The notes beneath the pieces were generated by a model. The model was not told where the DNA came from, made no database searches, and saw nothing but the letters and a program-made list of their open reading frames with translations. DNA of 64,000 nucleotides from JBGQBN01 sp041494805 (lineage in GTDB: Bacteria; Acidobacteriota; Terriglobia; Terriglobales; Acidobacteriaceae), in contig JBGQBN010000011.1 of NCBI GenBank assembly GCA_041494805.1, forward strand, positions 31,198 through 95,197. Reading direction: 5' to 3'. Made by a program: the position numbers and the translations under genes. Shown here one piece after another: positions 22,402-30,766 of this stretch (position 1 is the stretch's first letter; each line of letters begins with the position of its first letter).

Positions 22402-24072
22402 CTATGGCGCATCCGCGGGATTCTTGCCGGTTGACCGATGCTGTTTCAGCCAGTCATCGGCTCCCTGTTGTGCTGCCAGTATCTGGCTGCGGCTCATGCC
22501 GGTGGTCAGGATAGAAACGTAGGCTTTACTGGTCTGGTCTCCGCCGGCTTGTGCCAAGACAGTCCAGAAATAGGCTTTGCTCAAGTCCTTGGGTACGCCT
22601 CTTCCCGCCCAGTAGTATGTCCCCAGCGTAGCCTGGGCCATCACGTGCCCCTGCTCTGCAGCCATGGAGAACCAGCGCACCGCCTCGGCGTAGTCCTGTT
22701 TGACATCCTCGCCAGTCGCGTAATGTACGCCGAGTGCGAACTGCGCCGCCGGGTCCCCTTGCTCGGCCAGCCGGCGCAATCCATCGAAATCACCAGCGTC
22801 GGCTGCGGTAGCGGCTGGGGTCTTGCGAACCAGCACCTGCGGTTTCGACAGTGGCTGAGAATGAACTGGATTCGAGCCACCAAGCCAACTCTTGATCCAT
22901 GGCACACTCAGCCAGAGCAAAACGGTGGCCAGCGTAACGGCCGCTGCAAGCAGAAGAATCCTGCCGGTGCGAGATCCAGGAAGCCTGCCGGGAACGGCTG
23001 TCTCGACCGGGGTCGGGGCAGCAGGCTGATCCGCGGCGGCTGGCGCCGACGGCGGCGACGAACTTGCTTTCGCGGCCGAGGCACGGGCTGCACGGTTTAT
23101 CGCAGCAAGAATGGTCTCCGCCAGGCGTTGAAGAACAATATTGTCGTTCGCGCTGAAGGCATTCGGTTTGGGCGAAAACACCTCCAGGAGCCCGACGACT
23201 GCATCACCGAGCCGAACCGGTACCGCAATCATGGAGCGGATCCCGAGCAGCCGGCAGCTTTCGCGGTCTACGCGCGGGTCAGTCTCGGAATCGTCGCAAC
23301 GCAACAGGTGACCGCTGCGAACACACTCGCCGGAGAAGCCCGAGCCCACTTGCAGCCGCACATCAAGTCCAGGGGCATCGGCGCCAGAGGTTGCGACACA
23401 GACCATCTCCCGTCCTTCGGAGAAAGCGATTGCCGCACCGGTGGCACGGGTAAAAACCTGGGCTCGCTCCGCCACCAACTGCAGAGCTGCGTCCAAGTCC
23501 GGTCCAATCGCCTCAACCTCCCGTCTAACCGCAACCAGCGCGGTCAACACACCGGTGTAATCCGGGGGAGCTGGGGGTTCCAGTTGGGCTTCATCGTGGC
23601 GAATCGTGTCTCGGACGCCCACCTTCTCAAATACCGTTTCTGCCGCTTGTGGCCCTATCGACGGAAGCTGCATGGCTGCATGATTCGCGCAAGCCACGAT
23701 GGAGTTGACGAACAGCCATTCCTTCAACTGGCGAAGAGAGGTGTCGGGCATCTCCGCAAAGCGGACCCCGGCACGTCCAGACGGGCCACTCCAGACAACT
23801 CGACCATTGGCGTTGATGTAGCCCTTGGTTTCAGACAGATCGAGGCCCAGGTTCAGAGTGCGGTTGACCTCCAGCAAAGACGAGACTTGGATGGACATGC
23901 CTGCTTCGCTGATGTCCAGAATCTCGTTGAGGTCCAGTCCCCTGCCGGAACCTGCATTCAAGCTGGCATAAGCAGGAGTGTGAACTTTGTGCCGCATATA
24001 TCGGCGGCGATCACGCTCTTTGAAGTTCGGTTCCCAGCTGAGATTTGCCGGGTTGGTCCCGAGGGGCGGCAT
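22402..24072 (-). CDS. PilZ-GAF-TM-Sel1 repeat protein
   Basis: The protein has 556 residues. A PilZ domain (about 20-125) has RRYMR (RxxxR) and DISEAG (DxSxxG). A GAF domain (about 185-325) has Cys250, Cys259 and Cys273, with the same spacing as the amidase at 14.3 kb. A Pro/Ala linker, one transmembrane helix (371-389) and Sel1-like helical repeats (about 428-510: DPAAQFALGVHYATG, HVMAQATLGTYYWAG) follow. The Sel1 part should be periplasmic and bind a partner. The order suggests c-di-GMP and a small ligand or redox cue read inside and passed outside. The start is ATG 24072; its GGAG is 18 bases upstream, which is far. Confidence 0.8.
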   Translation of the reverse strand: MPPLGTNPANLSWEPNFKERDRRRYMRHKVHTPAYASLNAGSGRGLDLNEILDISEAGMSIQVSSLLEVNRTLNLGLDLSETKGYINANGRVVWSGPSGRAGVRFAEMPDTSLRQLKEWLFVNSIVACANHAAMQLPSIGPQAAETVFEKVGVRDTIRHDEAQLEPPAPPDYTGVLTALVAVRREVEAIGPDLDAALQLVAERAQVFTRATGAAIAFSEGREMVCVATSGADAPGLDVRLQVGSGFSGECVRSGHLLRCDDSETDPRVDRESCRLLGIRSMIAVPVRLGDAVVGLLEVFSPKPNAFSANDNIVLQRLAETILAAINRAARASAAKASSSPPSAPAAADQPAAPTPVETAVPGRLPGSRTGRILLLAAAVTLATVLLWLSVPWIKSWLGGSNPVHSQPLSKPQVLVRKTPAATAADAGDFDGLRRLAEQGDPAAQFALGVHYATGEDVKQDYAEAVRWFSMAAEQGHVMAQATLGTYYWAGRGVPKDLSKAYFWTVLAQAGGDQTSKAYVSILTTGMSRSQILAAQQGADDWLKQHRSTGKNPADAP

Positions 24073-24356
24073 ACAGAAGTCTCTACATATTACTCCAGGC
24101 GAGCGGCAAAGACAGCACAGGGCGTGGCAATCAAGCCGAGCGCCACTGGCTCAGCGGACCCATATGGGAAAGGCGCGAAATGGCGGCTACCATCATGCCA
24201 GTGCAGCGAAGCTAGAAACTAAATGGAAGCTACCAACCCAGAAAGTGACACAACTGGTTCAGGCTGTGGATAAAACCACGCGGAGTCAGCTCAAGATAAC
24301 GATCTGACGGCTGCCGGGGAGAGACGACTGATGAGGAAAGAACTAGAGAGCAGCGT

Positions 24357-25928
24357 TCAGACCGCTTGGGCTGGCACGAGCCGAGGATCTTCCTCTGCCT
24401 TGGGCACCAGTTCCAACGCGTGTCTCAGGGACCGGTCCAGCGCGTCGGCTAGGGCGACTGGGAACACAGACGTAAGCAAATTGACATCCAGCTGCAGGTC
24501 GCGCTGGCTATAGAGCCGGTAGATGATCATTGAGCCGCACCGACGGTTGTTGGCTGCGACTAGATCAAGGGTCAAGCTCCACGCGGCCGTCATTTCGTGA
24601 GCGACAGAGCTGGCAGGTTTTCTCCATCGCAGATACGGTTCCTCGGTGCGGCCGGGCAGCATGTGCAACCGGCGAACCTCAGGCATTTCACCGGGCTGAA
24701 GGTTCAATCGCAGGTCGAAAGCATCAAAGTCGTTGCTGCTGAAAGCGGCTACTAGGATGCGGCCGATCTGAGCCGTGTCGTGACTTACCTTCAACTCCTC
24801 CGTGGCCCGGCGAATGGCAAGGTTGTTGATGAAGATCTGCCGTTGCTCGATGGTTCGCTGCGCCACACGCCGGATTTCGCCAAACTCCAGATAGCCGAGA
24901 TGCTGCACACCCATCCAGATCCCGGTGCCCAAAACCGCCAGAACCAAACCCAGCGTACTGCCAGTCGGCCAAAGCAGGAAAAGACTGAGTAGTGCGAAGA
25001 GCGCCGACACGGCGTACAGCACAATGACGACTTGGCGGTGCGACATGCCGCGCTGCAAAAGCTTGTGATGAATGTGCTCGCGGTCGGCGGTAAACACAGG
25101 ACGGCCGCTGATCAATCGCCGCACGACCGAAAGAGTGGTCTCCAGAATGGGCAGGCCGAAGGAGACCACGGGGATGGCTACCGCAATCGTGGTTGGCGCC
25201 TTCTGCGCACCTTGCAGTGCCAGCGCGCTGAGCATGAAACCGACGAACAGGCTTCCGCAATCTCCCAGAAAGATGGTAGCTGGATTGAAGTTGAAACGCA
25301 GAAAACCCAGTATGGCGCCGGCCAGCACCAGGGTCATCAGAGAAACCAGCCGTGACTGGCCGAGGAACGCCACCACGAAGACTACCAAAGTCGAAAACAG
25401 TGCCGACCCCGCCGCCAGCCCGTCCAGTCCATCAATCAAGTTAAAGGCATTGGTGATCGCCAGGACCCAGAGAATGGTAAGCGGCAGACCTATGAACCAG
25501 GAGAAATGGTGATAACCGAAGAGCAGAGGCAGGTCGAGAATCCGCAGACCCCCCGCGAAGAGCAGGGCGCCGGCTACAGCTTGAACCGCAAACTTGAAGT
25601 AAGGGCCTACTCCCCGTATGTCGTCATAAACGCCCAGCAGGAAGATCATGCACCCCGGCAACAGGACCGTCAACACGGTGCTGGAGGAGAATCCAAAACT
25701 GAGACTGGGGTACCACCAACTGATCAGCAGGGCGACTGCAATGCTAAGCACGAAAGACAGGAAGATTGCCACGCCACCCAGGCGTGGCAGAGGCGCAGCG
25801 TGCAGGTGCCGATCCAAGGCCGGCGGGGCCAGCCATCCGTGCTTTGTGGCTACATCACGGACATACCTGGTGAGAACGATCGAAAGCAGCACTGAGGCCG
25901 CGAAGATTCCCAGGTAGAAAAGTGTCAA
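24357..25928 (-). CDS. WecA/TagO-like UDP-GlcNAc-1-phosphate undecaprenyl-P transferase with C-terminal extension
   Basis: This integral membrane enzyme would start polysaccharide repeat-unit synthesis by moving a HexNAc-1-phosphate to undecaprenyl phosphate. About ten helices fill residues 1-340. Family motifs are GVYDD (99-103), NAFNLIDGLDGL (160-171), GDCGS (222-226) and HIHHKLL (285-291). A soluble tail from about residue 345 to 523 is not part of the core enzyme and is not recognised. The start is TTG 25928 with GGGGGAG close upstream; no ATG is available nearby. It is divergent from the export gene, with 319 bases between. Confidence 0.88.
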   Translation of the reverse strand: MTLFYLGIFAASVLLSIVLTRYVRDVATKHGWLAPPALDRHLHAAPLPRLGGVAIFLSFVLSIAVALLISWWYPSLSFGFSSSTVLTVLLPGCMIFLLGVYDDIRGVGPYFKFAVQAVAGALLFAGGLRILDLPLLFGYHHFSWFIGLPLTILWVLAITNAFNLIDGLDGLAAGSALFSTLVVFVVAFLGQSRLVSLMTLVLAGAILGFLRFNFNPATIFLGDCGSLFVGFMLSALALQGAQKAPTTIAVAIPVVSFGLPILETTLSVVRRLISGRPVFTADREHIHHKLLQRGMSHRQVVIVLYAVSALFALLSLFLLWPTGSTLGLVLAVLGTGIWMGVQHLGYLEFGEIRRVAQRTIEQRQIFINNLAIRRATEELKVSHDTAQIGRILVAAFSSNDFDAFDLRLNLQPGEMPEVRRLHMLPGRTEEPYLRWRKPASSVAHEMTAAWSLTLDLVAANNRRCGSMIIYRLYSQRDLQLDVNLLTSVFPVALADALDRSLRHALELVPKAEEDPRLVPAQAV

Positions 25929-26247
25929 CTAGCTCCCCCTCGATCAGAAGCAAGAGGCACAGCAAATTTCACAGCTACTGTCCCCTCGGCAAGTTCTCTT
26001 CCGATGCCATGTCACTGCAACTGCTCGAAGCGAAAGAACTTTTTGTTGTCAGGTAACTCCCAAGGCACTATAGCAACAAGGAAAATCGACGCCAATTCTC
26101 TTTCTTGGTACGTCGTGGGGAAAGCTCCGGCGGAGGTTCCTTTCGGCAATTGAGTGTAGGAATGATGGACTCCACTCGATCAACACGCAGTGCCGAACAC
26201 TTCATTCACTGCCTCGGACACCGTGCTAGACTTTTATTCTCGTCACC
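25929..26247. other. Divergent intergenic region, 319 bases, between WecA-like and export genes
   Basis: This region is gene-free. It holds the ribosome site of the WecA-like gene (GGGGGAG near 25933-25939 on the minus strand), one good plus-strand promoter (listed separately) and a weaker second plus-strand pair, TTCACT (26205-26210) and TAGACT (26227-26232). No strong hairpin was seen. Confidence 0.5.
26046..26074 (+). promoter_or_regulatory. Predicted sigma-70 promoter of the polysaccharide export gene
   Basis: TTGTCA (26046-26051), a 17-base spacer and TATAGC (26069-26074) match 5 of 6 and 4 of 6 consensus positions. It predicts a 5' leader of about 165 bases before the ATG at 26248. Confidence 0.5.
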
Positions 26248-27273
26248 ATGATAAAAACTTCTGAAATGCCGTCCTCGCGATGGGAGTCATCCCGCCTGAT
26301 CTGTTCTCTCCTTCTCGCATTCGTTGCGGTGGTATCGGCCTCGGTAACCGGAGTTGCGGCTCAGGACCAAACCGCGAAGACTCAAGAGGAACCAGCGCAA
26401 ACCCCGGACAATGCGGCAATCCCTCAGGCGACACCCACCGAAGACAGGGGTTCGGACACTTCCCTGCGACTCGGGACCGGCGATCTGCTCGAACTAATTG
26501 TCTACAACGTGCCTGAGCTTGCCACCAAGACCCGCGTCAGCAGCAGTGGCAATGTCTATTTGCCCTTGATTGATTATGTGCATGTATCGGGACTCACCCT
26601 TGAGGAGGCCCAGGCGCTAATCGAAAAACGGCTTTCCGATGGCGGATTCCTGAGAAATCCGCACGTAACCGTTTTGGTGGATGAGTACGCGTCCCAAGGT
26701 GCAAGCGTGCTGGGCGAAGTAGCGAAGCCGGGTGTCTATCCCGTGCTTGGAGAGCAGCGGCTGTTCAATCTCATCTCGGCCGCAGGTGGACTTACCGAAA
26801 AGGCAGGCCGGAGCATTACCGTCACTCATCGCAGCCAGCCGGATAAACCAGTAATCGTCCCCTTGGCGCGGAATATCACGGATAATCCCGAAAGCAATGT
26901 CGAGGTGCGCCCAGGCGACACCGTCATCGTGCGCAAAGCCGACGTCGTATATGTGGTGGGAGAAGTGGGGAGACCAAGCGGCTTTCTAATGGACTCCGGG
27001 AATCTGACGGTGCTGAAGGCGATTGCTTTGGCCGGAGGTACCACCCGCACCGCCAAGCTGAGCGGCGCCAGGATTATCCGCAAGGGCCCCAATGGGATGA
27101 CCCAGACTCCCGTTCCGCTGAAAAAGATGTTGGAAGCAAAGGCCCCCGACTTGACCATGGAGGCGGAAGACATCCTCTTTGTCCCCAGCAGTGCCTCCAA
27201 GGTGTTCGCCTCTCGCACGTTCGATGTCGCACTGCAGGCTGCCGCCGCGGCGAGCATTGTAGCGGTACCGTAA
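26248..27273 (+). CDS. Wza-like polysaccharide export protein with SLBB domains
   Basis: The protein has 341 residues. The N-terminal signal peptide ends near VTGVAAQ and there is no lipobox Cys, unlike Wza. A Poly_export domain (about 72-150, starting LRLGTGDLLELIVYNVPEL) is followed by two SLBB-type modules (GEVAKPGVYPVLGEQRLF and GEVGRPSGFLMDSGNLTV). A C-terminal Ala-rich helix could cross the outer membrane. It would form the outer-membrane exit for the polysaccharide. It is alone on the plus strand, converging with a GT4 gene 11 bases away. Its usual Wzz/Wzc partner is at the far end of the locus (62.6 kb). Confidence 0.88.
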   Translation: MIKTSEMPSSRWESSRLICSLLLAFVAVVSASVTGVAAQDQTAKTQEEPAQTPDNAAIPQATPTEDRGSDTSLRLGTGDLLELIVYNVPELATKTRVSSSGNVYLPLIDYVHVSGLTLEEAQALIEKRLSDGGFLRNPHVTVLVDEYASQGASVLGEVAKPGVYPVLGEQRLFNLISAAGGLTEKAGRSITVTHRSQPDKPVIVPLARNITDNPESNVEVRPGDTVIVRKADVVYVVGEVGRPSGFLMDSGNLTVLKAIALAGGTTRTAKLSGARIIRKGPNGMTQTPVPLKKMLEAKAPDLTMEAEDILFVPSSASKVFASRTFDVALQAAAAASIVAVP

Positions 27274-27284
27274 GACGCCCGACT

Positions 27285-28550
27285 TCAAGCCGCGGCCACC
27301 CGATGCCATCTGTTCTTGTCGATCAGGCTCTCCAGCACATCAATGTAGGTTTTGGCGGTGTGCTGGCGGGAGAAGCGTTGCAGAATGTGGTGGCGGCCGT
27401 TGCGCCCGAGAGATTCCCGTAAACCAGCATCCGCGGCAAGGCTAATCACAGCCTGCGCCAGAGCAGTTGCGTTCTCCGGCTCGATAACAATTCCCGCCCG
27501 CGCCTCTTCCAAAATCTTTCGCGCCTGGCCGTCCACGCCGAGAATCACGGGGCGGGCACATGACATGAATTCCAACATCTTGGTCGGGATCACCGTCTGA
27601 AAAATTGATGTCTTCTTGAGCAGGACAAGGCAAGCGTCAGAAGCGCAGATATAGGCCGGTATCCGCTTCCGCGGCTGCTGATCAATAAACAGCAAATTGG
27701 ACAAGCCTCGGGCGCGGGCCAGTGCCATGATGCGCCCTTTGTCCGCACCCTCCCCAACCAGCAGAAACAGAACTTGAGGGGCCAAGTACTGCAGTTGAGC
27801 GGCAGCCTCCACCAGGGTTTCTAAGCCGTGGGCCAGGCCCATGGTGCCGATGTAGGAGACCACGAATTTTCCCTCCGCTCCCAGTTCCCTTCTCAAATCA
27901 CCGGTTGCGTGCGGGCTGAAGAGATCCGCCTCCACTCCGTTCTCGACCACTGAAACTTTTTCTCGGGGAATGTGCCAGTGCTGGAAAAGATGGTCCTTGA
28001 AGGCCGGGGTGACGACTACCACGCGGCTGCACCTGCGGTACAGAAAGCCCGCAACTTTCGCCAGGAAGCGATGGAGCACCGTGTTGGCGTCCCCCAAGCC
28101 AACTGCCGCCAGGGACTCGGGCCACAGGTCGCGAACTTCGAAGACGAAGGGAACACGCTTGCAGCGAGCCAGCCACCAGCCCGAGAGTCCAACCAGCAAT
28201 TGCGGCGAAGTGGCAATGATGACGTCCGGACGTGACACGAACAGGCCGGTGCTGGCGGAAGACACGCAGAATGAGCTGTAGTTCAGCATGCGCTCGTAAG
28301 CTTTCCGATTGGGAAAAGGAAACAGCCAGGTTCGGACAACGTTCACTCCGTCCAGCGTCTCTCGCGCCACCAGACGGTGAAACCGGGCGCGATATTCAGG
28401 CGGCACAACGCCCGTTGGGTGGTTGGGGAATCCGGTCAGAACGGTGACATCGTGTCCGTCTTGCGCCCAGTGATGCGCCAATTCCGCCGCGCGGGCTGCA
28501 GGCGCGCCCATCTCCGGCGGAAAATATTGTGAAACGTAGAGAATCTTCAC
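27285..28550 (-). CDS. Glycosyltransferase family 4 (WbuB/WcaI-like)
   Basis: The protein has 421 residues with the GT-B fold. The N-terminus MKILYVSQYFPPEMGAPAAR and the early HPTGVVP are typical of WbuB/WcaI-type enzymes. The donor site includes SYIGTMGLAHGLETL and the Glu element PTKMLEFMSCARPVILG. It would transfer a sugar from a nucleotide-sugar donor onto a lipid-linked intermediate on the cytoplasmic face. The start is GTG 28550. It is the last gene of the shorter minus-strand set (36.7 to 27.3 kb), 6 bases after the C5-epimerase-like gene. Confidence 0.9.
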   Translation of the reverse strand: MKILYVSQYFPPEMGAPAARAAELAHHWAQDGHDVTVLTGFPNHPTGVVPPEYRARFHRLVARETLDGVNVVRTWLFPFPNRKAYERMLNYSSFCVSSASTGLFVSRPDVIIATSPQLLVGLSGWWLARCKRVPFVFEVRDLWPESLAAVGLGDANTVLHRFLAKVAGFLYRRCSRVVVVTPAFKDHLFQHWHIPREKVSVVENGVEADLFSPHATGDLRRELGAEGKFVVSYIGTMGLAHGLETLVEAAAQLQYLAPQVLFLLVGEGADKGRIMALARARGLSNLLFIDQQPRKRIPAYICASDACLVLLKKTSIFQTVIPTKMLEFMSCARPVILGVDGQARKILEEARAGIVIEPENATALAQAVISLAADAGLRESLGRNGRHHILQRFSRQHTAKTYIDVLESLIDKNRWHRVAAA

Positions 28551-28556
28551 AGGTCT

Positions 28557-29537
28557 CTAGTAGTAACAAAGCTTGAATGCACTTTTGTAGCAAAGGGCAC
28601 GTGTGCGCTTGGCACGGCTATGCGCGAACGCCTCCCAGCGGTCAGCGTATCGGGCAAATATCTCGTCGCCGGTCATTCGGTGCAGTACGCGCAACTGTAC
28701 GACATGCAACTGATGGTAGAAAGGGCTGGCCACCATGGGCAGGCGTGTGCCGGACTGCTCGTAGAGAGACCAAAAGCCGAGATCGTAGCCATCAAGATTC
28801 GCCCGGAGAGTCTGGACGGCCCTTGCGAATAGCTGCTGGGCGGAGCGGTCTTGAGTCGCAAGAAAATAGTCATGTACACCCCATGCCGCCCAGATAAAGC
28901 CGTTCAGGATATGAGTTGGTGGCGAGACGATGTATTCCTCGAACCATAGGTCGCCGCGCGGGTCGGTGAAGCTAACACCACCTTCGCCGGTTGATTTCAG
29001 GAAACTGGAGAAGGCCCGCTCGGCCGCCTGAAGGTACGAGGCGACACCGGTTTCACGATGGGCGCGCACCAGCAAAGAGATTCCCTGCCCTTGGGCGAGA
29101 CCGGAGTACCAAGGTGCATGCAGCGGAGTACGGTATTCCCAGTCGAAGTGGTGGTTCCACACCCAGACGCCTGAAGAGTTCTGCTGCAAATGAGCGCAGA
29201 GCCAGTCGCTCGCAGCCAGGAATTTCCTCCTACGTTCTTCATCTTGCGTGCGCCGAAAAAGGTTGTAGTTGCCGATTCCCCATTGAGCGATGGCTATGGG
29301 GTTGTACTGCAGTCCGATCTGGCCGTGGTAGTCCAGCATCGGGATTCCAGCCGAATCGAAGTGTCCCTGGTAGTCGGCTTTCTCGGAGAAAGCCATGTAG
29401 TACTCGCCGAGGTCGCTGATGGGAGCATCCCAATTCAGCCGCGGTGTCTCATGCCAGAAAGTAAGCTGGCTTTTACCTGCTATCAGGTAGGCACGGAAGA
29501 TGCGCCGGTAGTACTGCAGACGGCTCGCGAGCGGCAT
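28557..29537 (-). CDS. D-glucuronyl C5-epimerase-like protein
   Basis: About 326 residues run from ATG 29537; the frame opens at 29639, but that start would overlap the upstream gene and adds residues unlike the family. Motifs WYSGLAQGQGIS, the EEY element, HILNGFIWAAWGVHDY and YDLGFWSLYE fit the glucuronyl C5-epimerase C-terminal domain (PF06662), which flips D-glucuronic to L-iduronic units in polymers. No signal peptide is visible, so it may act in the cytoplasm on lipid-linked oligosaccharide. It lies between an Asp-box protein and a GT4 and implies a uronic acid in the polymer. The polymer itself is unknown. Confidence 0.75.
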   Translation of the reverse strand: MPLASRLQYYRRIFRAYLIAGKSQLTFWHETPRLNWDAPISDLGEYYMAFSEKADYQGHFDSAGIPMLDYHGQIGLQYNPIAIAQWGIGNYNLFRRTQDEERRRKFLAASDWLCAHLQQNSSGVWVWNHHFDWEYRTPLHAPWYSGLAQGQGISLLVRAHRETGVASYLQAAERAFSSFLKSTGEGGVSFTDPRGDLWFEEYIVSPPTHILNGFIWAAWGVHDYFLATQDRSAQQLFARAVQTLRANLDGYDLGFWSLYEQSGTRLPMVASPFYHQLHVVQLRVLHRMTGDEIFARYADRWEAFAHSRAKRTRALCYKSAFKLCYY

Positions 29538-29617
29538 AGTGAAATTTGATCGAACTATAGCATGACGTCGAAGCTCGACCGGTTGTACAAAAGGGTCCGC
29601 TGCCACGCCAGCGTCTT

Positions 29618-30703
29618 CTACGCCGCAGTAACACGCCACAAACCGGTTTCCAGATCACCCGGCTGGACGGCAATCGAAGTCACTGCCAGCAAGCCGGTGC
29701 TGTTTTCTCCATCGGGAAGAAAGACATTACCGTACTGAAACCAGCCCATCGGCCAGCGGTCCTTGTTCCAGAGCAGCAGCCTCTGCCACTGCGAGCCGTC
29801 CAGGGAGCCGTACACGCATGCGCTGCGCTCCACGTTCGCGGCGCTGGGCTCAACCATGGTAGAGAAAAAAATTGCTTCGCCAACACGACATCCGTAAATC
29901 GAGGAACTGCTCAGCAACGCAAGTTCAGTCAACTTCCCACGGCGGTCGAGGTGGTAAACGTGGTTGGCCTCCAGCGGTGTATCGGAGGAAAAGTACAAAC
30001 CATCCAGCGCAGGGACAAGGGCAACGGCCCGCGCCTGCTGGTTTCCGGAAAGAACCACATCCACATTCTTGAAGTCGCCCGAGGCCCGCAGGATGCGGCA
30101 TTCCGAGCCATCGTCGCCGGTGAGTATCCACAGACAGTTCTCCCACGGGTCGTAAACGATGTTGTGGACATGCCGGATCGCGCCCCGCGGAAAGGTATAG
30201 GCGACGTGCCAGGTGGCGCCTCGGTCGGCGGAGGCGTAGATGTGAACCTCGTCACGCTGCGCATTGTCAAAATACTCGCCCCAGAAAATCTGATCGCTTG
30301 GGGTGACTGCGATATGCAAAGGACGCGTCCCGCGCAGTACTCTATGGGAAACGTGAAACTCGGATTCGCCCGGGGCCAGAGTAATGATCGCCCCCGGCGC
30401 CGCTGCGATCAGGTGTCCGGAAGAAAGCGCGGCCAGTGCGTGAAAGCCGTCGCGGAAGAGGCGGGAGGCAAGCCGCGATGAGGCACTCAGATTTCGCCAC
30501 CAGGCGGGGCGGTATCGCGCCACGTGCTTCCAGACGATGCCGGGCGCGTCCATTCTGGCCTGCAACAATTCGTACCCGCGTGAGGCGTACAGCACGTCGT
30601 TACACCAGGCCAGAGCCCGCAACCGGGGCAACGTTGCCACCCTGGTGAGGCTCCACCTTGCCGCTTCTGGCGACTGCACTATAGGGACTGGTTGGGCTGC
30701 CAT
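29618..30703 (-). CDS. Asp-box (BNR) repeat beta-propeller protein
   Basis: The protein has 361 residues. SADRGATW is a clear Asp-box (SxDxGxxW) and SLDGSQWQ a second, weaker one, both in strand-rich context. This is a sialidase-type beta-propeller fold, but the sialidase Arg triad and catalytic Tyr/Glu were not identified. No signal peptide is seen. It stands between the carbamoyltransferase and the C5-epimerase-like gene and may recognise or trim the sugar they modify. Function unknown. Its ATG follows a repeat tract (30705-30766) by one base. Confidence 0.6.
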   Translation of the reverse strand: MAAQPVPIVQSPEAARWSLTRVATLPRLRALAWCNDVLYASRGYELLQARMDAPGIVWKHVARYRPAWWRNLSASSRLASRLFRDGFHALAALSSGHLIAAAPGAIITLAPGESEFHVSHRVLRGTRPLHIAVTPSDQIFWGEYFDNAQRDEVHIYASADRGATWHVAYTFPRGAIRHVHNIVYDPWENCLWILTGDDGSECRILRASGDFKNVDVVLSGNQQARAVALVPALDGLYFSSDTPLEANHVYHLDRRGKLTELALLSSSSIYGCRVGEAIFFSTMVEPSAANVERSACVYGSLDGSQWQRLLLWNKDRWPMGWFQYGNVFLPDGENSTGLLAVTSIAVQPGDLETGLWRVTAA

Positions 30704-30704
30704 C

Positions 30705-30766
30705 TCTTCTCAGTTCCCAGTTCTCAATTCTGGGTTCTCAAGTCTCGGTTCTCACTCTTGAGAACC
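30705..30766. repeat. GTTCTCAGTTCTC-type repeat running into the carbamoyltransferase 3' end
   Basis: Units CTCAGTTCCCAGTTCTC, GGGTTCTCAAGTCTC and GGTTCTCAC follow each other. An 8-bp hairpin GGTTCTCA/TGAGAACC (30747-30766) is included. Bases 30727-30756 encode the last ten residues of the carbamoyltransferase. Confidence 0.6.

Noticed and set aside
22438..24222. 594-codon plus-strand ORF
   Set aside because: It runs antisense through the PilZ-GAF-Sel1 gene, whose product has clear domains. The antisense translation has no recognisable motif; it arises from GC-rich codon use.
24265..24273. Perfect DnaA box (TTATCCACA on the minus strand)
   Set aside because: A single 9-base match in 64 kb is expected by chance about every other window; no cluster or AT-rich unwinding region is nearby, so no origin is called.
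29538..29639. Upstream start of the C5-epimerase-like gene
   Set aside because: It would overlap the upstream gene by 22 bases and adds 34 residues unlike the family; ATG 29537 is preferred.
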